DNA of 8,041 nt from Thermofilum sp. ex4484_15. GTDB lineage: Archaea; Thermoproteota; Thermoprotei; Thermofilales; EX4484-15. Location of the stretch: positions 1-8,041 of the forward strand of contig NJEH01000061.1 in NCBI GenBank assembly GCA_002254595.1. Direction: 5' to 3'. Positions within the stretch are counted from its first letter, which is position 1. Every line of letters begins with the position of its first letter. Positions 1 to 5,572 of this stretch are shown here, piece after piece. The notes beneath the pieces were generated by a model. That model made no database searches. It was not told where the DNA came from and saw only the letters and a list, made by a program, of their open reading frames with translations. A program made the translations under genes and the position numbers.

Positions 1-489
1 CTCCTCCAGTTCGCTTACTCCGTAAGGCCTTAATAAGTAATGTACCCTCCCCGTTAATACGTTAACTTCGTAATTTACCGCTAGGGAACGTTCCTTTAAT
101 TCCCTTAAGTACTCCTCTAGATCTATTACGTTATTAACGGGCATTAAGTAATGGAAGAAGAACCCGTTGTACTTACCTACTATTTCGTAATACCTAAGCC
201 AATAATCTATAGATTTCAAGGCCTCCCTTACGAGCTTACTCGAGGAAGGCTTTACGTCGATTAGTACGTAAACGTCTATCAAGCCTAACTTCTTAAGTGA
301 GGGCATTACGGAAACCTTGAGTAAACCCCTTTCCTTTAACTTATTAACTCTGGAATGTAACGTCCTTTTAGGTACCTTAAGTTCCCTAGATAAAGCTGAA
401 AGGTTCTTAGGCCCCCTTTCGGCGATCCTTAACAGTATCTCTAAGTATGAGGGTTCGTAAATAGGTAACTTAGGGGGCCTAGGGGGCAT
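1..489 (-). CDS. Lrp/AsnC-like winged-helix transcriptional regulator (3' end beyond window)
   Basis: The frame is open from an ATG at 489 to the window edge, giving 163 residues without a stop. Residues about 16-58 form a winged helix-turn-helix of the Lrp type: a helix around YLEILLRIAERGP, then SALSRELKVPKRTLHSRVNKL as the recognition pair and a wing ending GLLKVS. The following part, with beta-rich IDVYVLIDVK and later YYEIVGKYNGFFFHY, resembles the ligand-binding alpha/beta half of Lrp-like proteins. This would be a cytoplasmic DNA-binding regulator. It is divergent from a nitroreductase across only 69 bp, a common arrangement for a regulator acting on itself and its neighbour; that link is inferred. 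No ribosome binding site precedes the ATG, so the mRNA may be leaderless. Sulfolobales have longer Lrp-like proteins with two such units, and the missing part could hold the second. The effector is unknown. Confidence 0.78.
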   Translation of the reverse strand, partial: MPPRPPKLPIYEPSYLEILLRIAERGPKNLSALSRELKVPKRTLHSRVNKLKERGLLKVSVMPSLKKLGLIDVYVLIDVKPSSSKLVREALKSIDYWLRYYEIVGKYNGFFFHYLMPVNNVIDLEEYLRELKERSLAVNYEVNVLTGRVHYLLRPYGVSELEE

Positions 490-527
490 ATCTATTGATT
501 AATTAGCGTTCCTAATTCTTTATTAAC

Positions 528-534
528 CTTAAAT
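528..534 (+). promoter_or_regulatory. probable TATA box of the nitroreductase gene
   Basis: The AT-rich heptamer CTTAAAT is centred about 28 bp upstream of the GTG at 559. This is the usual distance from an archaeal TATA box to the transcription start, so the transcript would begin at or next to the start codon. The box lies in the 69-bp divergent spacer shared with the Lrp-like regulator. It is a motif reading only; other AT-rich candidates lie close by (519-526, 537-543). Confidence 0.4.
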
Positions 535-558
535 CGAATTTAAACCGAAGGTGGAAAC

Positions 559-1074
559 GTGGAGTTAATGGAAGTTATTAAGTTAAGAAGGAGCATTAGG
601 TCCTTCTCCGATGAGGAGGTAACCGATAAGGAGTTAAGGGAAGTACTAGAAGCGGCGATATGGGCCCCTTCGGCCGGTAACTTACAGCCGTGGATCTTCA
701 TAGTAGTAAGGGATAGGGAACTTAAGGAAGGGCTTTACCTAGCGGCTTACGGTCAGGAATGGGTGCTAAACGCTCCGGTAGTATTAATAGCCTGCGCTGA
801 CTTAAGTATAACCGGTTCGGTTTACGGTGAAAGGGGTAGGAACTTGTACGCTATACAGGACGTAGCTATGGCATGTCAAAACCTAATGCTTAGGGCGGCG
901 GATATGGGGCTGGGTACTTGCTTCATAGGCGCTTTCGATGAAGGCTCCGTTAAGAAGTTATTGAAGTTAAGGGAGGACGTTAGACCCTTAGGTATAATAC
1001 CTATAGGTAGGCCTGCGGAGAGGCCTAGCCCCCCTCCACGTAAACCTTTAGACGCGGTAACCGTTTGGAGGTAG
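559..1074 (+). CDS. nitroreductase-family FMN flavoprotein
   Basis: This 171-residue protein is a compact member of the nitroreductase superfamily, whose members are homodimeric FMN enzymes that use NAD(P)H to reduce nitro, quinone or other electron-poor compounds. The N-terminal RRSIRSF (10-16) supplies the FMN-phosphate arginines. WAPSAGNLQPW (35-45) is the classic FMN-contact motif. GLGTCFIGAF (117-126) and IPIGRP (147-152) form the second flavin-binding segment. Length is typical of the short archaeal and bacterial members. The GTG at 559 is preferred because a TATA-like box lies 28 bp upstream and GGTGG lies at 550-554; an ATG at 568 is the alternative. The gene ends in a 27-nt convergent overlap with the DUF123 gene. 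The natural substrate cannot be told from sequence. The divergent Lrp-like gene may regulate it. Confidence 0.9.
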   Translation: MELMEVIKLRRSIRSFSDEEVTDKELREVLEAAIWAPSAGNLQPWIFIVVRDRELKEGLYLAAYGQEWVLNAPVVLIACADLSITGSVYGERGRNLYAIQDVAMACQNLMLRAADMGLGTCFIGAFDEGSVKKLLKLREDVRPLGIIPIGRPAERPSPPPRKPLDAVTVWR

Positions 1075-1551
1075 TCCGTTAAGCTTAAGGACGTTGGGAG
1101 CTAAGCCTAGTGAGGAGAAAACCTTGACTACTTGAGTTAAGGTACGACGTAAGTCGCGGTAAGGCGATTTAAGGAAGTGGGAGTATTTTTTAAAAGCGTT
1201 CTTATATTCGCTACACCCCATACCCTCTCTTACTACCTTAAATCCCTCCTCGATTAATTTTAAAGCTAACTTAACCTCTAAGTTCTCATCGCACTCCCCG
1301 AATACTAGCGCCTTAAGGGATACGAGCCGTCTATCGCATATGATGTAATCTATATGCCACCTTAACTTCCTAGGCCCCTTAAGGTACCTACTCACCCTAC
1401 CTCTAATACCCCCAGGCCCCCTAGCCGAACCTATGTATACATAAATTCCTTTAACTAACCTAATCGATCCTAAGGAACCTACCCTTTTTACCGTCTCACT
1501 TTTAACTTCCATTAGGAGGACGTAAACGCCCTTAAATTTAGGTAAGTCCAT
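1048..1551 (-). CDS. DUF123 / GIY-YIG-like protein
   Basis: The 167-residue protein matches the DUF123 family, a compact relative of GIY-YIG endonucleases sometimes found next to or fused with endonuclease III. GVYVLL (8-13) opens the domain, GIYVYIGSA (35-43) is the GIY-YIG-type strand, GGIRGRVSRY (48-57) carries the expected arginines, and WHIDY (65-69) is the most characteristic DUF123 signature. A Glu-rich helix around 89-93 could give the metal-binding acid. Family members usually end with a cysteine-rich SDCxCxSH-like stretch; here the corresponding GCSEYKNAFKKYSH (112-125) keeps only Cys113 and the final His, and about 40 further residues follow. It is the last gene of the minus-strand cluster, 8 nt after the PAC2 gene, with a weak AAGGT just before the ATG. 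A nucleic-acid role is inferred from the family; activity is unproven. Confidence 0.85.
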   Translation of the reverse strand: MDLPKFKGVYVLLMEVKSETVKRVGSLGSIRLVKGIYVYIGSARGPGGIRGRVSRYLKGPRKLRWHIDYIICDRRLVSLKALVFGECDENLEVKLALKLIEEGFKVVREGMGCSEYKNAFKKYSHFLKSPYRDLRRTLTQVVKVFSSLGLAPNVLKLNGLPPNGYRV

Positions 1552-1559
1552 ACCTTACG

Positions 1560-2336
1560 CTATACGTAGTACCAGGGCGGCCCCCTTTCCTCTCTTTCCC
1601 CTCCCTCCCTAGTAGCCATGCTCCTCCTTAAGCGTTCTATTGCCATGCTCTTCTTAACCATATCCTCCACTATTAGGTCCATCCTCGCTAAACTTACATT
1701 TAAGCCCAGTAAGGCGTTAAGTACCCTAAGTACTGATCTGGTCGCTACCGGATCCGGATATATCTGCCCTACCCCTCCCATTAGGATTAAACCCTTTATT
1801 CCGTGTAACTTAGCTAAGCCTGGTACTATCCCACAGGCCCCCGTTACAGCCCCTTCGCTACTTACTTTAAGCGAGTACTTAGAAGCTACTTCCCTTAGTA
1901 ATTCTTCGTCGTTAGCTGAAACGTAAACTTCGCCGCTTCTACCCCTAGCTACGGTACCGCAGACGGCTATTACTAACTTCAATCCGTACTCCTCCTTCAA
2001 GTAATTCAGTACCTTTTCTGCTACTTCGTATTGTGCCCAAGATACCGGTTGGGTATTCCCGGTTAGGAAGACGATATCTCCCTTAGGACCTTTATAGCTG
2101 TAAAATTCGTATCGCGGGAGCTCGCATAACCCCTTTATATCTACGAGTACGCCCGCTTTACCATCCGGTAACATTAAGTCGTTGGAGTAAAGGATAGCGA
2201 ACCTTTCCGGCCTTAGCTCCTCTATTATATAATCTACAGCTAACTTACCTACTAAGCCTAAACCGGGTAACCCTTGAACTAAGGTTATATCCCTTATATT
2301 GGGCTTTCTTAACTCCTCTATCCTTATCCACCCCAT
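1560..2336 (-). CDS. PAC2-family proteasome assembly chaperone homologue with HbYX-like C-terminus
   Basis: This 258-residue protein belongs to the PAC2 family (archaeal PbaA/PbaB type, related to eukaryotic PAC1/PAC2). QGLPGLGLVGKLAVDYII (21-38) is the signature loop and helix, followed by FAILYSNDLMLPDG, then VFLTGNTQP (89-97), LVIAVCGTVARGR (121-133), the GACGIVPGL loop (166-174) and LILMGGVGQIYPDP (183-196), all in family order. The last three residues, Tyr-Tyr-Val, follow a Lys/Arg/Glu-rich flexible tail (about 230-254). They match the hydrophobic-Tyr-X motif with which proteasome activators dock into pockets of the 20S alpha ring. The archaeal relative PbaB is reported to work as a proteasome activator through its C-termini, so a similar role is plausible here. 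Translation is probably coupled to the gene before: the ribosome binding site GTGAGG includes that gene's TGA stop, six bases from this ATG. Confidence 0.9.
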   Translation of the reverse strand: MGWIRIEELRKPNIRDITLVQGLPGLGLVGKLAVDYIIEELRPERFAILYSNDLMLPDGKAGVLVDIKGLCELPRYEFYSYKGPKGDIVFLTGNTQPVSWAQYEVAEKVLNYLKEEYGLKLVIAVCGTVARGRSGEVYVSANDEELLREVASKYSLKVSSEGAVTGACGIVPGLAKLHGIKGLILMGGVGQIYPDPVATRSVLRVLNALLGLNVSLARMDLIVEDMVKKSMAIERLRRSMATREGGEREERGPPWYYV

Positions 2337-2342
2337 GTAGCC

Positions 2343-2636
2343 TCACTCTCCGTAAGCCCTAAAGTTCCTGGGACATATGGTCCTAGCCCTTTTACAAAAT
2401 TTCTCCCCATTATTTATATCGCCTTTCTCAAAGTATTGGGCGGCGGTAAAGCATAGCTTAGATTCCTCCTGGCAGGAGGGATGGGGCCTCATCTTACATA
2501 AAGTAGAGACGAACTTACATATTTTTGCTCCTTCCTTATATTTACCGTTAGAATATAGAGTCCTAGCGATCTGGCATAGACGTAAAGCGGCATTACAGTA
2601 AAATACGGATACTTCAACCGAGATAGGTACACTCAT
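2343..2636 (-). CDS. small protein of two cysteine-framed helical repeats (unknown function)
   Basis: I do not recognise the family. The protein has eight cysteines in a strict pattern, C-x6-C-x18-C-x6-C, present twice with a 41-residue period; the residues are 33, 40, 59, 66 and 74, 81, 100, 107 when counted from the longest frame. Between the cysteine pairs the sequence reads like a TPR-type helical hairpin (ARTLYSNGKYKEGAKIC, then AAQYFEKGDINNGEKFC). A likely model is two antiparallel helix pairs, each stapled by two interhelical disulfides as in CHCH proteins; metal binding is the alternative. No signal peptide is visible, and cytosolic disulfides are known in hyperthermophilic crenarchaea. 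I chose the ATG at 2636 because GGTG lies five bases upstream. A longer frame starts at 2693, directly abutting the TrmB-family stop, and would add 19 residues. The gene sits 6 nt ahead of the PAC2 gene, whose ribosome binding site it overlaps. Confidence 0.8.
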   Translation of the reverse strand: MSVPISVEVSVFYCNAALRLCQIARTLYSNGKYKEGAKICKFVSTLCKMRPHPSCQEESKLCFTAAQYFEKGDINNGEKFCKRARTICPRNFRAYGE

Positions 2637-2693
2637 TTCCACACCACTTACTTTAAAGCCCCTCCACACCCATAATAATGTTTCTGTGTACAT

Positions 2694-3491
2694 TTAACCG
2701 GTATCGCTAGTCCTCCCTTCAAAAGGTTCTATTGAAGCATCCTTCCATAGGTAATTGAAGTAAACCCTAGCTATATCGGTGAAGTAGCTAGAACTGGAGT
2801 ACATACCTAGGATACTCGTGGAATACTTTACGGCTAGTACTACCTCCTTTTCCGAGACGGCTCCGAAGCCGAATAGCTTATCCCTAAATCTTATGTTTAC
2901 TCCCCTAAGTTTACCTAAGCTATAGATATCCGTAGCGTCACTTAATAGCAATTTCGCATTACCGCTTCCTAATCGCTTAGATGCGCTACTTAGAGCTTCT
3001 AGGATCTCCTCATTTAATATTTCAGCGGAAGGACAAGCTAAATATACTAAGTTCTTAGCCTCTCTAATTAAGTTCAAGGTTAAATAACGTACGTTTCTAA
3101 TACCATATATTAAGCTTACCGGTTCCTTTAAGGGGGCGCTTCTATGGGATATTTCGTACGCTTCCTGTAAACTCCTAAGGAAATCGCTTAAATTCAGTAG
3201 TTCTCTGACTTTAACCGATACCTCCTTCCATACTTCTAAGGGCGGTTTAGCTTTAAAAGTAGCGGGCCTCGAATTCCTTTCGGCTATTACCCATCCCTCC
3301 TCCTCTAACTTCTTTAATACGCTGTAAATTCTCGAAGGGGGTACGGAACTCCTACGGGCTAATTCCATGGCTTTAAGCGGTCCTTGACGTACTAAGGTTA
3401 AGTAAACTTTAGCTTCCCACTTGCCTAAACCTATTAATTTAAGTACGTTTAAATATTTATAGAAGTAATCGTTAACGCTTAAGTACGGCAT
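2694..3491 (-). CDS. TrmB-family transcriptional regulator
   Basis: This 265-residue protein has the TrmB layout. A winged helix-turn-helix lies at residues about 15-82 (LGKWEAKVYLTLVRQGP, then AMELARRSSVPPSRIYSVLKKLEEEGWV, then a wing ending TFKAKPP). A helical linker spans about 85-115. A C-terminal regulatory domain begins at VSLIYGIRNVRYL and continues through LGKLRGVNIRFRDKLFGFG and a final FNYLWKDA. TrmB proteins sense sugars or other small molecules and repress or activate metabolic genes. The ligand here is unknown; typical sugar-binding residues cannot be assigned with confidence. The start overlaps the previous gene by 13 nt and the stop is directly followed by the longest start of the cysteine-repeat gene, so it is embedded in the operon and may regulate it. 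The ATG at 3491 has only a weak ribosome binding site, consistent with translational coupling. Confidence 0.9.
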   Translation of the reverse strand: MPYLSVNDYFYKYLNVLKLIGLGKWEAKVYLTLVRQGPLKAMELARRSSVPPSRIYSVLKKLEEEGWVIAERNSRPATFKAKPPLEVWKEVSVKVRELLNLSDFLRSLQEAYEISHRSAPLKEPVSLIYGIRNVRYLTLNLIREAKNLVYLACPSAEILNEEILEALSSASKRLGSGNAKLLLSDATDIYSLGKLRGVNIRFRDKLFGFGAVSEKEVVLAVKYSTSILGMYSSSSYFTDIARVYFNYLWKDASIEPFEGRTSDTG

Positions 3492-4081
3492 ACGCCCGTA
3501 AAATTACGTTCCTTACGTAATAAACTTAATGGTAGGAGTATCCTCTCGCTTAACGCTCCTAAACGCGAGGATCCTCCCTTTAACTTACGCTCCCTTAGTT
3601 CCCTTAAATCGTAATAAAGAATGTTAAAATCGTTAAAGCGTTTTAAGGCCCTCCTTAAATCCATAACTTGTTCTAATCTCAAGTATCCCTTTTCATCGAA
3701 TATAACCATTACTAATTTAACTTCATCCCCCTTAAACTTAGAAGCTACCTTGACCATCCTACTTACGTAATCGATTACGTTTCGGTCTCTCCTACCCCAG
3801 ATCCTCTCCTTAGCCTCCCTAGATCTCATCCCTTTAGCTAATACCTTTACCTTAACCAGTACTACCTTCCCCCCCTCCTTTAATACCATATCGGAGGAAT
3901 ATTTAGAGCCCTTTAAGTTAGGTACGTGATCCACATGTATTTCGACGTCCTTAACCCCTTCATTAAGGAGGAAGTGAAATATTAAGCACTTAGCCTCGCT
4001 AGCAGTATGCAGATAATAGCCGTTATCGATTAGGTAATTACAAGTATAGCGTAAAGCAGTAATTAGCCGCTTATACACCAT
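3479..4081 (-). CDS. uncharacterised protein with PD-(D/E)XK-like core (K-x-K variant)
   Basis: I do not recognise this 200-residue protein as a named family. It carries a core resembling the PD-(D/E)XK nuclease fold: an N-terminal helix with Glu29 (ASEAKCLIFHFLLNEG), a strand VEIHV, Asp64 at the start of a hairpin (SSDMVLKEGGKVVLVKVKVL), a helix around 100-117 and a strand VKLVMVIF (121-128). Family enzymes have E-x-K on the second hairpin strand; here Lys77-x-Lys79 stand in its place, so the acidic metal ligand is missing and catalysis is doubtful. The segment aligns with the gene at the right edge of the window (7643-8041), which has E-x-E at the same spacing. The C-terminus is rich in Arg and Lys, compatible with nucleic-acid binding. 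It is first in the five-gene cluster and probably leaderless. DNA binding or a resolvase-like role is inference. Confidence 0.7.
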   Translation of the reverse strand: MVYKRLITALRYTCNYLIDNGYYLHTASEAKCLIFHFLLNEGVKDVEIHVDHVPNLKGSKYSSDMVLKEGGKVVLVKVKVLAKGMRSREAKERIWGRRDRNVIDYVSRMVKVASKFKGDEVKLVMVIFDEKGYLRLEQVMDLRRALKRFNDFNILYYDLRELRERKLKGGSSRLGALSERILLPLSLLRKERNFTGVCRT

Positions 4082-4106
4082 ATTGATAGGTATGGGTTTA
4101 CCTCGT

Positions 4107-4115
4107 ATTATTTTA
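4107..4115 (-). promoter_or_regulatory. possible TATA box of the five-gene minus-strand cluster
   Basis: On the minus strand TAAAATAAT is centred about 30 bp before the ATG at 4081, which has no ribosome binding site. This fits a leaderless transcript for the whole cluster. The match to the archaeal TATA consensus is modest, and another AT-rich stretch lies further upstream (about 4120-4135). Confidence 0.35.
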
Positions 4116-4211
4116 CCTATACTTAATACTTAACCTTCTTATCGGAATAATACCTACGTAAGATTTGAAAAATACTACTTTCCCTCCCCTTTATTTAAAG
4201 TACCTATCCTA

Positions 4212-4496
4212 CTATTCTCTAGCCTCGAGTACTATCTCTATGGTGGAAACCGTCCTCTCCTTCCCTGGTTCACCTACCTTATCGCTACCTATCTTTATGT
4301 CCTTTACTTCTACTTTACCTGATGTGAATCTCTTAGTTAATTCCACGGCGTCTACCGCTCTCGTAATGGACCTACCTCTCGCCTTAACTATTACCCTCTT
4401 ACTACCCTGAGATAGCTGAGTTACTATCGCTAATACGTAGCTAGAAGTAGGTTTAGAACCTACGTAAATAACGCCTTCTGAAGGCTTCTCGCTCAT
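4212..4496 (-). CDS. albA: Alba chromatin protein
   Basis: Alba is the abundant small dimeric DNA- and RNA-binding chromatin protein of Crenarchaeota. The match is clear along the length: YVGSKPTSSYVLAIVTQL (11-28), then VIVKARGRSITRAVDAVE, then KVEVKDIKIGS and the closing STIEIVLEARE. The length of 94 residues is normal. In the best-studied Alba (Sso10b) the N-terminal motif reads GKKP and the first lysine, K16, is the acetylation site controlling DNA affinity; here it reads GSKP, so that position is serine. The ATG at 4496 is preferred over a GTG at 4505 because GGGGGTG sits six bases before it, and the resulting N-terminus has the family's usual length. It has its own strong promoter and appears monocistronic, consistent with high expression. 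Confidence 0.95.
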   Translation of the reverse strand: MSEKPSEGVIYVGSKPTSSYVLAIVTQLSQGSKRVIVKARGRSITRAVDAVELTKRFTSGKVEVKDIKIGSDKVGEPGKERTVSTIEIVLEARE

Positions 4497-4547
4497 CGAT
4501 GCCACCCCCTCTTAGCCATCTTTCCCTACTCAATAAGCGTTATGTAC

Positions 4548-4560
4548 TTATATAACTTTC
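4548..4560 (-). promoter_or_regulatory. albA promoter (BRE and TATA box)
   Basis: Read on the minus strand, GAAAG followed by TTATATAA is a good BRE-TATA pair. The TATA centre near 4551 predicts a start of transcription near 4525, leaving a leader of about 29 nt that contains the GGGGGTG ribosome binding site before the ATG at 4496. It is the clearest promoter in the window. Confidence 0.7.
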
Positions 4561-4672
4561 GCAGGCGGATAACTTAATTAATTCTAGCCTTACGTAGATT
4601 AAGGGGTATGAGGAAGCTTACGAGGGAAGGATTGATGATAGCGCCCGGCTCCCGACCCCCAATTCGTTAAGG

Positions 4673-4679
4673 ATATAAG
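4673..4679 (+). promoter_or_regulatory. probable TATA box of prs
   Basis: ATATAAG lies about 35 bp before the ATG of prs. A transcription start about 26 bp downstream would fall near 4702 and leave a leader of roughly nine bases. A GC-rich block at 4641-4660 lies just upstream of the box. Confidence 0.5.
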
Positions 4680-4710
4680 TATGAGGGCTATGTAGGGATC
4701 GGGCGGTTAA

Positions 4711-5260
4711 ATGATAATAGTGCCGGGTAGCGGATCTAGGAGTTTAGCTTTCAAGATAGCTAAGGCAGCAGGTTTCGATATAGTAGACGTAGAGGTAAGG
4801 TCCTTTCCAGATAGGGAGATTTACGTAAAGTTAAAGGGGAGGGTTAAGGGCGAGGAAGTAGCGTTAATTCAGTCCATGGCTAGGGAGCCCAATAAGTTAC
4901 TTGTGGAGTTCTTATTAACGGTAGATGCCTTGAGGAGCTCCGGGGCTAGGAGGGTAATAGGAGTAATACCTTACTTCCCTTACTTAAGGCAGGACGCGAT
5001 ATTTGAGGAAGGGGAAGCCTTAAGCGCTAAAGTAGTTAGTAAGGTAATAGGAGGGAGCGGGATCGATGAAGTAATAACCGTAGATCCTCACTTACATAGG
5101 ATAAAGGACTTAAGCGGGTACCTAGGGGTAAAGTTCGAGAAGTTAACAGCTGCATCATAGAGCGGGGGCGGATGAGGTGGTAGGTACCGACACCGTACCT
5201 AGCCCGGTAAGCTTAATTAGCGTAGCCCCACTTATAGCGGATTTCCTAAAAAACTTATAA
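4711..5260 (+). pseudogene. prs: ribose-phosphate pyrophosphokinase (PRPP synthetase), central part deleted and out of frame
   Basis: An intact enzyme makes PRPP from ribose 5-phosphate and ATP. The first frame (4711-5160) encodes the N-terminal half: PGSGSRSLAFKIA, the SFPDREIYVK strand, PYFPYLRQDAIFEEGEALSAK with the ATP-contact RQD, and the VDPHLHR motif. It ends in TAG immediately after the conserved LTAAS. In the +1 frame, from about 5156, the family's C-terminus resumes: HRAGADEVVGTDTVPSP, then SVAPLIADFLKNL, and TAA at 5258-5260. About 105 residues are missing compared with the usual length near 290, including the segment with the catalytic flexible loop and the ribose-phosphate loop (normally DDIISTGGT-like). 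The remaining sequence cannot form an active site. The two pieces meet without extra sequence, so this is a deletion plus a frame change, not an insertion. An assembly or strain-mixture artefact is a serious alternative. The end overlaps the convergent thioredoxin-fold gene by 6 nt. Confidence 0.85.
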
Positions 5261-5566
5261 GTTGAGTTTACTCCTTAAAATTTCTTCAGCCTTACTTAAA
5301 TCCAGTTTACCTCTCTCATCTAACGGTATTCTAGTAAGTAGGTGCTTTATAGAACCATCTTCGTACTCCGCGAAAACCTGCGGTAGGTCGAGACCACCTA
5401 CCTCATCCCTCTCTCCGTACTTAACCAATAAATCCCAATCCTCCTCCCTTACCTCGTAATTAACTCCTAATTCCCTAGCTACTTTACTTACTAAGTTCTC
5501 TACCTTACCTCTAAGGGGATCGTAACTCGACGTTACTATTATGAACTTACTGAGTTTAGCTCCCAT
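5255..5566 (-). CDS. thioredoxin-fold-like small protein lacking CXXC
   Basis: The 103-residue protein reads like a thioredoxin or glutaredoxin fold. A first strand FIIVTSS (8-14) is followed by a long helix (LRGKVENLVSKVARELG), a strand NYEVREED (36-43), then a loop with GGLDLPQVFAEYEDG (57-71), in which Pro62 would be the cis-proline before strand 3. A further strand and a C-terminal helix (LSKAEEILRSKL) complete the fold. The place of the redox CXXC is taken by SSYD and the protein has no cysteine at all, so it cannot be a dithiol oxidoreductase. A structural or binding role is possible. It follows the nicotinate phosphoribosyltransferase gene by 6 nt and is presumably cotranscribed. The fold is assigned from pattern alone and is moderately certain; that the gene is real is more certain. 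Confidence 0.7.
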   Translation of the reverse strand: MGAKLSKFIIVTSSYDPLRGKVENLVSKVARELGVNYEVREEDWDLLVKYGERDEVGGLDLPQVFAEYEDGSIKHLLTRIPLDERGKLDLSKAEEILRSKLNL

Positions 5567-5572
5567 ACTGAA

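Noticed and set aside
548..562. GGTGGAAACG resembling part of a Sulfolobus origin-recognition (mini-ORB) box.
   Set aside because: It is a single partial match without the inverted partner or flanking G-run, and it overlaps the start and ribosome binding site of the nitroreductase.
1618..1926. A 102-codon plus-strand open frame opposite the PAC2 gene.
   Set aside because: The PAC2 protein on the minus strand is well conserved along its length; this frame is its antisense shadow. The frames at 2377-2601, 4165-4410 and 5262-5459 are rejected for the same reason.
4165..4211. A T-rich stretch after albA (minus strand) as a terminator.
   Set aside because: It is only a short T run in AT-rich sequence with no further support.
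4632..4638. TGATGA, similar to box C of a C/D guide RNA.
   Set aside because: No box D (CTGA) or D'/C' pair was found at suitable spacing downstream.
5158..5160. The TAG in prs as a recoded codon or a simple frameshift site.
   Set aside because: Neither readthrough nor frameshifting would restore the enzyme, because about 105 central residues are absent from the DNA.
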